This document shows positions 53,518 to 61,608 of a DNA stretch of 64,000 nucleotides, piece by piece. The notes beneath the pieces were generated by a model. That model worked only from the letters and a program-made list of their open reading frames with translations. It was not told where the DNA came from and searched no databases. Position numbers and translations under genes: made by a program. The first letter of the stretch is position 1. Each line of letters opens with the position of its first letter. The stretch covers positions 62,001 to 126,000 of the forward strand of contig CAMWLC010000001.1 of assembly GCA_947174995.1 (NCBI GenBank). Reading direction: 5' to 3'. The stretch comes from an uncultured Porphyromonadaceae bacterium. Its GTDB lineage: Bacteria > Bacteroidota > Bacteroidia > Bacteroidales > Muribaculaceae.

Positions 53518-53832
53518 TCAGAGAATCTTCATGAGCTTCTCCTCAAGGTCGGAGAGCTTTACGAGACCCACGCTGCGCTCCTTGAGCTCGCCATCCTTGA
53601 AGAAGAGGACGGTCGGGATGTTGCGCACGCGGTTGGCGGATGCTATTTCATCGTTCTCGTCGATATTGAGCTTGCCGATTACGGCTTTTCCCTCATATTT
53701 TTCTGCGAGTTCCTCGACTACGGGACCGAGCTTGATGCAGGGACCGCACCATGTAGCCCAGAAGTCTATTACTACCGGCTTGCCGGATTCGATGGCCTCG
53801 CGGGCCGTCTGGTCAGTAAACTGAAGTGCCAT
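53518..53832 (-). CDS. trxA: thioredoxin
   Basis: 104 residues from the ATG at 53832; upstream in-frame residues up to 53889 are not part of any thioredoxin. The redox site WCGPC is at 28-32 and the cis-Pro loop reads NIPTVLFFKDG. The cytoplasmic partner of TrxB (382-1323). Monocistronic, with a hairpin terminator after it. Confidence 0.96.
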   Translation of the reverse strand: MALQFTDQTAREAIESGKPVVIDFWATWCGPCIKLGPVVEELAEKYEGKAVIGKLNIDENDEIASANRVRNIPTVLFFKDGELKERSVGLVKLSDLEEKLMKIL

Positions 53833-53916
53833 GATATATATAGATTTAATTCCGGCTGTAAAGTTAATCACAATTGCCGAAAATTCCAAATTTATTTTGA
53901 TTTCGGGTTAACCTTA

Positions 53917-54190
53917 TCAGCGCATGGAAGCTATCTGTCTCTCGACGGCATTACGAATAAAAGCGTTGACGGACACACCTGCTTGTCTTCGGTTCGATTC
54001 CTTCATCTTCGCAAAGGGAGAGATAATCGTCTATTGCACCTTGAAAATCTTCGCGTAATTCCTGAAGTGTTCCTCCTTCATAGCTGATCAGAGTATCATC
54101 AAGCAAGTCGAGCACTCGACCGTACATGCACACGTCTTCCATACTCATCTGTATGGTTCCATTGTATCCCCTGTATTTCATTGTTTTCAT
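53917..54190 (-). pseudogene. HicB-like antitoxin, broken by internal deletion and frameshift
   Basis: From the ATG at 54190 the frame reads MKTMKYRGYNGTIQMSMEDV and continues as a normal HicB N-terminal domain to EDEGIEPKT. It then runs into RCVRQRFYS and stops at 53951 (79 residues). In another frame the typical HicB C-terminus AGVSVNAFIRNAVERQIASM follows at once, ending with a stop at 53917-53919. The piece between, which should hold the ribbon-helix-helix strand, is missing: roughly 22-26 codons, by comparison with HicB proteins I know. No hicA toxin is beside it. It lies 14 bases after the permease gene. Confidence 0.82.
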
Positions 54191-54204
54191 ATTAACCTGA
54201 TTTT

Positions 54205-55551
54205 TCAAGAAACTCCATTTGATTTCGAGTTGCTGCGGAAGAGAAGAAACCATGCTCCGGCTGCGGCGAAGGCGTAGAGGGCGAAGATGAGCCAGGGCAT
54301 TGTCCAGTCGCCCATGAAGAGGCGCATCATGGCGTCGGAGCCGGGAAGACGCACCATTTCCCACGTGCAATACCGGTTGACTATATATCCGGCGGCCACG
54401 GTGCCGAATGTGGCTCCGATGCCGTTGCTCATGAACATCATCAGTCCTTGTGCGAATCCCTTCATTCCCTCGGGCGACACCTGCTGGATATGGAGGTGGC
54501 CCGCTATGGTGATGAAGTTGAAGGCTATTCCATACACGAGCATGGAGGATATTAGCATCCACAGTCCGTCGCCGGGATTGCCAAGGCCCAGAAAGAGGAA
54601 CCGCAGTCCCCAGGCCGCGAGCCCGAGGGCATATACATATCGGATTCCGGACTTTTTGAGCGCCACGCCCACGAGGAGAATACAGGCAGCTTCGGAAATC
54701 TGCGAGAGGGAGAAGAGCATCGTGGCGTTGCCCGAGGCGAGGGTCCCTGCATATTCGGAGAGTCCGGAGAAGTGGGTGATGAAGGGGGTGGCGAATCCGT
54801 TGGAAATCTGAAGGCAGACTCCGGAAAGGATGACGAAGCAAAGGAATACGGCTCTGCCGCGCGAGCTGAACATGAGCTTTAGGGAGGCCGCGAGACCGGG
54901 GGCCGGGGCGGAGGTGCCGTTTTTTTCGTTTGGCGAGGTGCTGCGGGGTAGCGTGAAGGCGTATCCAGCAGTCAGATACCCGAAGATGGCACTGCAGAGG
55001 AGCTGCATGCCGTTGTACTGAAACCGGAGATGTCCGGCGTCAGCCGTGTCGCTGAGGGTGAAGCCCAGGGTGCCGTCGTGCCAATAGGCCGAATTGACAA
55101 ACCACATAGCGGCTACGAATCCCGCCGTGCCCCATATACGGACGGGCGGAAACGCCGTGACGGGATTTATCCCGGCCCGTGTCATCATGGCGAATGAGGC
55201 GGTGTTGGCCAGGGCCATAGTGGGCATATAAAAGGAAAGGAAGAGGAGATAGAGGGGATAGAATGTGCGGAAGGAGAGCGAGGGATGAGTCATGGCATAT
55301 CGCCACATTACCGTCATGATAAGCGCGGCGCCAAGGTGGCAGAGTCCGAGCAGGAGTTCCGGACGGCGCGTGCGGTCTGCCATACGCCCGAAAAGCGAGG
55401 GCGTGAGGATGGAGACGAGTCCTATGGCGGCGTAAAACCAGGCGATGTCTTTTCCCAGTCCGCCGGCCCCGAGCAGTTGCCCGAAGCATGTGAGGTAACA
55501 TCCCCACACGGCGAACTGAAGAAAATAGAGGGGGGCGAGACGTGTCTTCAC
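54205..55551 (-). CDS. MFS permease of the nucleoside:H+ symporter family (NupG/XapB-like)
   Basis: 448 residues with about 12 hydrophobic segments. The N-terminus (LAPLYFLQFAVWGCYLTCFG, FGRMADR) and the middle (VRIWGTAGFVAAMW) are typical of the nucleoside:H+ symporter family. It carries nucleosides, or possibly a related compound, across the inner membrane. It starts 3 bases after the TonB-dependent receptor gene, so the two are co-transcribed and probably act on the same ligand. The specificity cannot be read from sequence. Confidence 0.85.
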   Translation of the reverse strand: MKTRLAPLYFLQFAVWGCYLTCFGQLLGAGGLGKDIAWFYAAIGLVSILTPSLFGRMADRTRRPELLLGLCHLGAALIMTVMWRYAMTHPSLSFRTFYPLYLLFLSFYMPTMALANTASFAMMTRAGINPVTAFPPVRIWGTAGFVAAMWFVNSAYWHDGTLGFTLSDTADAGHLRFQYNGMQLLCSAIFGYLTAGYAFTLPRSTSPNEKNGTSAPAPGLAASLKLMFSSRGRAVFLCFVILSGVCLQISNGFATPFITHFSGLSEYAGTLASGNATMLFSLSQISEAACILLVGVALKKSGIRYVYALGLAAWGLRFLFLGLGNPGDGLWMLISSMLVYGIAFNFITIAGHLHIQQVSPEGMKGFAQGLMMFMSNGIGATFGTVAAGYIVNRYCTWEMVRLPGSDAMMRLFMGDWTMPWLIFALYAFAAAGAWFLLFRSNSKSNGVS

Positions 55552-55554
55552 GGA

Positions 55555-57429
55555 TCAGAACTTGAACTCCACACCTCCCATTAGGGTGGTGCCCGGCATG
55601 GGACAGCCGTATATTATCTGGTAATGCTTGCCTGTGATATTGTCGATTTTAATCGATAGCGTCACAGGCACCTTGGCGCCGAGAGTGTATGCGGCGCGAA
55701 GGTTGAGAAGCGTGTAGCTTTCGCTGTAGCCGCCGTTATACATGCTCCAGACACTGCTCTCCTCCAGGGTGAAGCTGAAATCTCCGGGGGTATAGTTCAC
55801 TTCGGCATTCAGTCTGTTTTTCGGGGAGTAGAGGTTGTCGCCGTCAGTGTGGAGGTAGGCCCATGAGGCGGATGCGTCAAGATCGGGGAGGATGGAGTAG
55901 CCCGCTTCGATCTCGAATCCTTTGTTGTGGAATCTGCCTGTGTTGACATTGCGCGGGCGTCCGTCCACGCGCACCGTCTGAATCATGTTCTTGCCGTCGA
56001 TGTAGTATACCGCCGCTCCGAGCATAAGGCGGCTGTCAAGGAGCCACTGGCGGTAACTCAGCTCGTAATTGAGCATGTATTCCGGTTTAAGATCGGGGTT
56101 TGCCGGGGGATAGAGGTAGAGCTCGCGGATGTTAGGGGAGCGGAATCCCTTGCTGAATGAGCCCTTGATGTGGGAGTTCGCGCCCGGTTTGAAAATGAAA
56201 CCGGCCTGGGGTACCCAGACGTTGCCGTACACGGAATTGTGCTGGAGGCGGACTCCGCCGTTGATGTTGAGCATATCCCGGAAGAAGCCCTGCTGCATCA
56301 TTACATATCCGGCTACTTCGTTGACGTGATGACGTGCTTCGGAGGTGCGGAGCGTCACGTCCTCCTTGTTCGTGTTCCATATATGGCCACCCCAGTGTTG
56401 GAAGTCGATTCCGGCTGAGAGCACGTTGTATTCCCAAAGGTACAGGGACTCGTAGGCGGTGAAGCCCATCAGATAGTCTGTGGAGTGAAACAGATAATCC
56501 TTGGGCGTGGTGCCCGGAGTGTTTCCGTCATCCACATTGTTGCGTCCCCAGTTGATGTATCCCTGGATTCCGCCGTCGGCCTTGTCATACTGGTTCTTGA
56601 CGTAGAGTCCCCCCGTACCCCGGAAGATGTCGGTCCACATATTCTCCAGAGGGTCCTGGAGCGTGCCGGGATTGTTGGCGTGGCTCTGCGTCATGTCGAG
56701 CATACCGGCCACACTCCATTTGCGCGACACGGCATATTTGAGTTGGGCGAACTCGTTTGCCATCCAGAAGGCACTCCCCGCGCGGTTGCCGTTGCTGCGG
56801 TCGAGCTGCCCCGAGAGCGTGGCGGAGAATCTTCCTTTCCTGTATCCCGAGGAGAGGGCGAATTTCTGAGTGGAGAAGGAGCCGAACATTGCGCGGGCTC
56901 GTCCGGTGAGTCCCTCCTCGTGTTGCGTGCGCGTGACGATGTTGATAGAGCCGCCCATGGCGTTTGAACCATAGAGCAGGGAGGAGGGCCCCTTCACCAC
57001 CTCCACGCGCTCCACGCCGTTGGCCACGTAGGTGTCGGCGAGGGAGTGTCCGAATACGCCGGCCCACTGCGGCTGCCCGTCGATCATGAAGAGCACCTTG
57101 TTGCCCTGGCCCACGCCGCGTATGTTGACTGTACCGGCGCTGCCTCCCGACACGCCGTATCCGGCGAAGCCTCGCTCCGTGACAAACAGACCGGGCACCT
57201 TGGCCACAAGCACCGGCAGGAGCGAACTTTCAGCGGATTTCTCGATTTCCGCCGTCGTGACCTGCGTCACGTTGAGGGGTGTAAGCTCCGGATCGGCCTT
57301 AAGGGGGGCTGTGACCACGATTTCATGCAGTCTCACTGTGTCGCGCGGAGCCTCGGCCGCATAACTGCCGGCGGAGGCCAGTATCGCGGGTAAGATAGTG
57401 GAAAGGTGTGTGGTGAGGTGTCTGTTCAT
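55555..57429 (-). CDS. TonB-dependent outer membrane receptor
   Basis: 624 residues: signal peptide, a TonB-box-like LHEIVVTAP near 35, a plug domain (about 50-165, with GTVNIRGVGQGNKVLFMIDG and VERVEVVKGPSSLLYG), and a 22-strand barrel ending in Phe (MGGVEFKF). There is no CarboxypepD-like N-terminal domain, so it is of the BtuB/siderophore type rather than SusC. It imports a ligand using TonB energy. Coupling to a nucleoside-type permease suggests a nucleoside-like ligand; cobalamin or a siderophore are alternatives. No cobalamin riboswitch is visible upstream. Confidence 0.92.
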   Translation of the reverse strand: MNRHLTTHLSTILPAILASAGSYAAEAPRDTVRLHEIVVTAPLKADPELTPLNVTQVTTAEIEKSAESSLLPVLVAKVPGLFVTERGFAGYGVSGGSAGTVNIRGVGQGNKVLFMIDGQPQWAGVFGHSLADTYVANGVERVEVVKGPSSLLYGSNAMGGSINIVTRTQHEEGLTGRARAMFGSFSTQKFALSSGYRKGRFSATLSGQLDRSNGNRAGSAFWMANEFAQLKYAVSRKWSVAGMLDMTQSHANNPGTLQDPLENMWTDIFRGTGGLYVKNQYDKADGGIQGYINWGRNNVDDGNTPGTTPKDYLFHSTDYLMGFTAYESLYLWEYNVLSAGIDFQHWGGHIWNTNKEDVTLRTSEARHHVNEVAGYVMMQQGFFRDMLNINGGVRLQHNSVYGNVWVPQAGFIFKPGANSHIKGSFSKGFRSPNIRELYLYPPANPDLKPEYMLNYELSYRQWLLDSRLMLGAAVYYIDGKNMIQTVRVDGRPRNVNTGRFHNKGFEIEAGYSILPDLDASASWAYLHTDGDNLYSPKNRLNAEVNYTPGDFSFTLEESSVWSMYNGGYSESYTLLNLRAAYTLGAKVPVTLSIKIDNITGKHYQIIYGCPMPGTTLMGGVEFKF

Positions 57430-57500
57430 AATTCGGGTTATTGGGGATCAAACAATAATAACGGTATACAAGATTTTTTAGAATAGCTTGTTTTGCTGCG

Positions 57501-57532
57501 CAAAGTTAACTGATTTAATTGAATATTCACAA
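57501..57532 (-). promoter_or_regulatory. promoter of the TonB receptor operon
   Basis: On the minus strand TTG (57530-57532), a 21-bp spacer, and TAACTTTG (57501-57508). The leader to 57429 is about 65 bases. The region to the methyltransferase start at 57598 is AT-rich; no clear plus-strand promoter is seen. Confidence 0.65.
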
Positions 57533-57597
57533 TAATTCACTGAAATTTTCCGTAAATTAAGTGTAATTTCAATGAATTTAAACCTGATTATTGAATC

Positions 57598-58194
57598 ATG
57601 ACACAATCCGAGATAGATTTCTTTGACGCTCTGGCACCGTTATGGGACGCCAATGAGGAGCGTTCCACTCCGGAGAGGGTGCGCTCCATACTGAGCAAGA
57701 TAGGTGTGGAAAAGGGTGCACGCGTCCTTGACCTCGGCACTGGCACGGGTGTGCTCGTGCCTTTTCTGAGCGAAATGGCGGGTCCCGATGGACACGTGAC
57801 GGCCATAGACCTGTCGGAGGGTATGCTGGCCAGGGCACGCAGCAAATATGGCTCTTTGGAGAATGTGGAATTTCTTAAGCTCGATTTCGAGGAGGAGGCG
57901 TTGCCGGGGATGTATGACCTGGTGATGATGTATTGCGTGTATCCGCATCTGCACGCCCCGGCCGATACGTTTGAGTGGCTGTTCAAGATGAACCTGAGGC
58001 CCGGAGGAAGAATAGTGGTGGCTTTCCCTTCGGATGAGAAGTTTATCAACGACATACATCATGAACGCGAGTCAGAGAGCGATCATCTCCCCTCCGCATC
58101 GCGTCTGGGAGAGATTTTCAGGCAGTGGGGCTACGACGCGCGGATACTGGCCGACACCCCCGATGAATACATCGTGGAGGTTTCCGCAATTTAG
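57598..58194 (+). CDS. class I SAM-dependent methyltransferase
   Basis: 198 residues with the Rossmann methyltransferase motifs: VLDLGTGTGVLVPFLSEM (motif I), VTAIDLSEGMLARARSKY, LKLDFEEEALPGMYDLVMMY, and RPGGRIVVAFP. It is a UbiE/COQ5-like small-molecule type by general form, but the substrate cannot be told. It diverges from the TonB receptor gene and may share regulation with it. Confidence 0.82.
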   Translation: MTQSEIDFFDALAPLWDANEERSTPERVRSILSKIGVEKGARVLDLGTGTGVLVPFLSEMAGPDGHVTAIDLSEGMLARARSKYGSLENVEFLKLDFEEEALPGMYDLVMMYCVYPHLHAPADTFEWLFKMNLRPGGRIVVAFPSDEKFINDIHHERESESDHLPSASRLGEIFRQWGYDARILADTPDEYIVEVSAI

Positions 58195-58243
58195 ATCCCA
58201 TCTCATAAAATTTCATAGCCACGGGGGCGGTATTGGGCGAGTC

Positions 58244-58720
58244 TCAGGGTATTTCCTTGCCGCTTCGAAGCAGTAGCTCCTTGAGTTGGAGATTCTCCCT
58301 GCGCAGGGCATCCACCTCGTCGCGCAGGTCATCGATGCGGTCTGACAGGCGGTCGTTGCGCCTTACGAGAAACTCGATGCGCTCCGCGTATTCAGATTCC
58401 GGAGCGGAGGCGTGGCCCGAGCGATGGGCGAGGTCATGGAAATGGGTCAGCAGTTGAGTCAGGGAGTCGCCTTGGTCGAGGGGATGGGTGTGAGGCGGGA
58501 CAGCACTCCCCGTTTCTCCGGCGATGTCGGGAATGATGTAGTCATCGAAACTGTCGAGCTCGAAAATTTCGTGCAGACGGTCGAGTTTTTCCTCGGGCAT
58601 CCTGCTGCGGCCGTTTTCGATGGCCGACAGAAAACTGGGACGCACCTGAAGCAGGTCGGCGAGCGCACGCTGGCTCATACCGGCCCGCTTGCGAAGGCGC
58701 ACCAAATCTATTCTGCTCAT
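58244..58720 (-). CDS. XRE-family transcriptional regulator with C-terminal coiled coil
   Basis: 158 residues. Helix-turn-helix at about 6-55 (RKRAGMSQRALADLLQVRPS then FLSAIENGRSRMPEEKLDRL). A Pro/His-rich linker follows, and the last 45 residues (RIEFLVRRNDRLSDRIDDLR onward) are a heptad coiled coil, probably for dimerisation. It starts 27 bases after the flavodoxin-like gene and is likely co-transcribed from 59373. Target genes unknown. Confidence 0.85.
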   Translation of the reverse strand: MSRIDLVRLRKRAGMSQRALADLLQVRPSFLSAIENGRSRMPEEKLDRLHEIFELDSFDDYIIPDIAGETGSAVPPHTHPLDQGDSLTQLLTHFHDLAHRSGHASAPESEYAERIEFLVRRNDRLSDRIDDLRDEVDALRRENLQLKELLLRSGKEIP

Positions 58721-58747
58721 GATACGGAATGAGATAAGGTGATGTGA

Positions 58748-59335
58748 TCAGAGGTAAGGCTGCGCCCATTCGTCGATCTGGGCATCGCTGACATCGTTCA
58801 TCAGCAGCCCGTTGCCGACGGTGACAAACGGAAAATGCAGTCCCATTGTCTTCACGCTGTTGTTGATGGTGGAGCTGCCGGATGTGGCGAAGGGGACGAT
58901 TCTTTTTCCCTCCAACTGCTTTTTATGACGCTCCATGAATGTGGCGATGATATTGGGATAACGGTTCCACCACACGGGGTAGCCGAGAAAAACGGTCTTC
59001 ACCCCGTCGAGGCCGGGGATGGTGTCGGCCATAGGGGGGCGGAGCGTTGAGTCGGCGCTTTCGCGGCTGCTGCGGCTGTTCTCATCCCTCCAGTCGAGGT
59101 CGGCTTCGGTATACACCTCGGCCGGAACTATCTCGTGCACCGGGAGACCAAGCCTCTTGCCGAGTCGCTGAGCCTGGGCACGGGTGTTGCCGGTGGCCGA
59201 AAAATACACTATTGCGGCCGGGGTGTCGGCGGCTTGGGCTTCTACGGCTTCGGATTTCGAGTCTTTCTTGCCGGCACAGGCGGCAGTGAAAGCGAGCGCC
59301 AGGAGGGCGAGCGTTAGGATTTTCGTGAGTTTCAT
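58748..59335 (-). CDS. exported flavodoxin-like lipoprotein
   Basis: 195 residues. Signal peptide ending in AAC (lipobox, Cys near 20), so it should be attached to a membrane outside the cytoplasm. The FMN-binding flavodoxin loop reads IVYFSATGNTRAQAQRLG; other marks are FLGYPVWWNRYPNIIATFM and FATSGSSTINNSV. An extracytoplasmic flavodoxin is unusual, though lipoprotein forms exist in Bacteroidales. Its redox partner is unknown. First gene of a two-gene unit with the XRE regulator. Confidence 0.83.
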   Translation of the reverse strand: MKLTKILTLALLALAFTAACAGKKDSKSEAVEAQAADTPAAIVYFSATGNTRAQAQRLGKRLGLPVHEIVPAEVYTEADLDWRDENSRSSRESADSTLRPPMADTIPGLDGVKTVFLGYPVWWNRYPNIIATFMERHKKQLEGKRIVPFATSGSSTINNSVKTMGLHFPFVTVGNGLLMNDVSDAQIDEWAQPYL

Positions 59336-59372
59336 ACTGTATGGTAAGTCGGTTTGTGTTGTGAAATATCCG

Positions 59373-59403
59373 CAAAAGTAACGCTTTTGGATGATATCTG
59401 CAA
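59373..59403 (-). promoter_or_regulatory. promoter of the flavodoxin/XRE unit
   Basis: On the minus strand TTG (59401-59403), 20-bp spacer, TACTTTTG (59373-59380), with a leader of about 30 bases to the start codon at 59335. Confidence 0.72.
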
Positions 59404-59432
59404 CTTTCGCAATCTAAAAGATACACATGGTC

Positions 59433-59630
59433 ATAAGTAAGTGTTCAAATTTAATTTATACAATATGCGAGCTTGTTTTTTAGACGATTTCTGTGCGGAG
59501 AGAGGGAGCATAGCGAGCTATGCGACTGAGCGACAAGCTGAAAGCGGCAAAAAAGAAGCCGCAGATTGTATAAAAGATCAAGTGAGCACTTACTTTTGAT
59601 TATATCGTTTAAATTTGAACACTTACTTAT
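59433..59630. mobile_element. MITE-like palindromic repeat element
   Basis: Perfect 22-bp terminal inverted repeats, ATAAGTAAGTGTTCAAATTT plus AA (59433-59454) and its reverse complement (59609-59630), bound a 198-bp element. Inside, TTTATACAAT (59455-59464 area) and ATTGTATAAA (59567-59576 area) also pair, and the centre has GCATAG/CTATGC around 59510-59525. The structure continues weakly outward through TAAAAGAT on both sides. A 44-codon frame (59464-59599) fills the middle. No transposase is present. The 379-bp gap 59336-59714 otherwise holds only the promoter at 59373. Confidence 0.6.
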
Positions 59631-59714
59631 CATCTTTTATTATTATACGTGAACCATCTTGCGGCGGGGAGCGTTGTTAGGTCATAAAGTATAATTATAA
59701 AAATTTTTGACGCT

Positions 59715-59876
59715 ATGTTAGACGAATTGAAAGATAAGGCCGCCGGACTGATGAAAGACCCCAAAGTGAAAGAGGCCGTAAAGAAAGTGCAGGAATTTGC
59801 CGAGAGTGACAAGGGTAAGGAGGTGATAGAGTCCGTAAAGGATAAGGTGACGGATTTCCTCGGCAAAAAGAAATAA
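59715..59876 (+). CDS. small helical protein, 53 residues
   Basis: MLDELKDKAAGLMKDPKVKE and on to DFLGKKK, stop at 59874-59876. It is Lys/Glu/Asp-rich, has no Cys, and should be almost entirely amphipathic helix, like the small CsbD/YtxH-type stress proteins in general form, though I cannot assign a family. The strong terminator 20 bases after the stop supports a real gene. The region between the repeat element and the start is AT-rich. Confidence 0.7.
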   Translation: MLDELKDKAAGLMKDPKVKEAVKKVQEFAESDKGKEVIESVKDKVTDFLGKKK

Positions 59877-59896
59877 TCCGGACAATCAAAGATAAA

Positions 59897-59933
59897 CGTC
59901 AGGGCGCTCTCTTTTGAGGAGAGCGCCCTGACG
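59897..59933. terminator. bidirectional terminator
   Basis: A perfect 15-bp stem CGTCAGGGCGCTCTC/GAGAGCGCCCTGACG with a 7-base loop. GTTTTAT follows on the plus strand and TTTATCTTTG on the minus strand, so it serves both the small protein gene and rlmD. Confidence 0.88.
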
Positions 59934-59963
59934 GTTTTATGGCAGGAGGGTGATGAAATATCG

Positions 59964-61427
59964 TCAGCGGAGAGTGAGCTTGACCACATTCTCCACATGG
60001 TGGGTGTGGGGAAACATGTCCACGGGCTGCACGGCCTCGACTTTGTAGGCGGAGTCGAGCATGGCAAGATCACGCGCCTGCGTTGCGGGGTTGCAGCTCA
60101 CGTAAACGAGTGTCTCGGGGCGTGCCCTAAGGATAACGCCCACGACATCCTCGTGCATCCCGGCGCGGGGAGGATCCACGATCATCACGTCGGGATGGCC
60201 ATGCTCGGCTATGAATCCGTCGGTCAGCACATCCTTCATGTCACCGGCGTAGAAGAGAGTGTTGTCAATGCCGTTGACACGCGAATTGAGACGGGCATCC
60301 TCGATGGCCGCCTCCACATACTCTATCCCCACCACCTTTCGCGCCCGACGTGCCACGAAGTTGGCGATTGTGCCCGTGCCGGTGTAAAGGTCATACACCA
60401 GGGGACGCGCGCCGGCGTCTTCGGATGCCTCCGCGCCGTCATCCAGTCCGGCGAACCTACGCGCCACCTTATACAGTTCGTATGCCTGTCGAGAGTTGGT
60501 CTGATAGAATGATTTGGCGTTGACGCGAAACTTCAGACCCTCCATCTCTTCCTCTATATAGTCGGGCCCGTAGGCGCTGACGACCTCCTGGTCGCCGATG
60601 GTGTCGTTGAGCTTGAGATTCACTACATACAATAAGGAGGTGATTTCGGGAAACGCCATGTGCAGCGCTTTCATGAGGGCGTTGATGGCCGGCGCGTCAT
60701 CGTTGCCGAACTGCACGCAGACCATCACTTGCCCGGTGGAGGCCGTGCGTATCATCAGGGAGCGAAGCAGGCCGCTGTTCTCCCGCAGATTATAGAAGCT
60801 CAGTGAGTGGGCAAGTGCATATTCATAGATGAAATTCCGGATGCGGTCGCCCAGGGGGGTCTGAAGGTGACATTCATCGATATGAAGCACCTTGTCGAAG
60901 GCCCCCGGAATATGGAATCCAAGGGCCTGCGGGGCATCCGTGAACTCGCGTCCGCTGCGTATGTCCTCCCATGAGCGCCATTTGCGGTCGGAAAACGTGT
61001 ATTCCATCTTGTTGCGGTATCTCCATATATCTTCCGAGCCGAGGATAGGGGAGATGGCGGGTAGTTCGACTTTGGCTATGCGCGTGAGGGCATCCTCCAC
61101 CTGCTGCTGCTTGGCGGCGAGCTGCACGGAGTAGGGGAGATGCTGCCATTTGCATCCTCCGCATATGCCGAAATGGGCACACCTTGGCTCGGTGCGATCC
61201 TCGGAGGGGGAGACGAGACGAAGTATGTGGCCCTCGGCAAAGGAGCGTTTCTTGCGGTCGATCTGCACGTCTGCCACATCTCCGGGCGCGCCGAAAGGGA
61301 TGAACACCACAATCTCGCCCTCATCCTCGGGACGCAGACGCACGCGTGCCAAAGCCTTTCCCTCGGCGGCAATTCCCGATATTTTGACCCCTTCGAGAAG
61401 GGGCAGGGGTTTTTTCTTGCGTGACAT
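59964..61427 (-). CDS. rlmD: 23S rRNA (uracil-5-)-methyltransferase, RlmD/RumA family
   Basis: 487 residues from the ATG at 61427; the longer frame to 61544 includes promoter sequence and is rejected. A TRAM domain starts the protein. The 4Fe-4S ligands are in CAHFGICGGCKWQH. The methyltransferase core has VYDLYTGTGTIANFVARRA, MIVDPPRAGMHEDVV and the catalytic Cys in VYVSCNPATQARDLAML. It methylates a uracil of 23S rRNA (m5U1939 in E. coli); some Bacteroidetes relatives may modify another position. Divergent from ppdK. Confidence 0.92.
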   Translation of the reverse strand: MSRKKKPLPLLEGVKISGIAAEGKALARVRLRPEDEGEIVVFIPFGAPGDVADVQIDRKKRSFAEGHILRLVSPSEDRTEPRCAHFGICGGCKWQHLPYSVQLAAKQQQVEDALTRIAKVELPAISPILGSEDIWRYRNKMEYTFSDRKWRSWEDIRSGREFTDAPQALGFHIPGAFDKVLHIDECHLQTPLGDRIRNFIYEYALAHSLSFYNLRENSGLLRSLMIRTASTGQVMVCVQFGNDDAPAINALMKALHMAFPEITSLLYVVNLKLNDTIGDQEVVSAYGPDYIEEEMEGLKFRVNAKSFYQTNSRQAYELYKVARRFAGLDDGAEASEDAGARPLVYDLYTGTGTIANFVARRARKVVGIEYVEAAIEDARLNSRVNGIDNTLFYAGDMKDVLTDGFIAEHGHPDVMIVDPPRAGMHEDVVGVILRARPETLVYVSCNPATQARDLAMLDSAYKVEAVQPVDMFPHTHHVENVVKLTLR

Positions 61428-61444
61428 ATTTGAAAAACTTTGTG

Positions 61445-61452
61445 CAAAAGTA
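61445..61452 (-). promoter_or_regulatory. -7 element for rlmD
   Basis: TACTTTTG on the minus strand, 17 bases before the start codon; no clear -33 element. Confidence 0.5.
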
Positions 61453-61473
61453 GTAATTTTCCACGAAATTTTG

Positions 61474-61481
61474 TAAATTTG
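61474..61481 (+). promoter_or_regulatory. -7 element for ppdK
   Basis: TAAATTTG, with a start near 61488 and a leader of about 120 bases. The leader holds a GCCGCAG/CTGCGGC hairpin (61515-61531) of unknown role. The -33 element is weak. Confidence 0.55.
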
Positions 61482-61608
61482 CACTCCTGAAATTGTCAGG
61501 GACGCGCACCCGGGGCCGCAGGCCCTGCGGCGCGTTGTCGCCATCAGTTGCGATGAGTTTTGTGAAAACGTTGAATATCATTATATTAAGTTAAACATAA
61601 AGAACCCA

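Noticed and set aside
57430..57597. A cobalamin riboswitch before the TonB receptor
   Set aside because: The leader is only about 65 bases and AT-rich, with no B12-box-like sequence or long fold.
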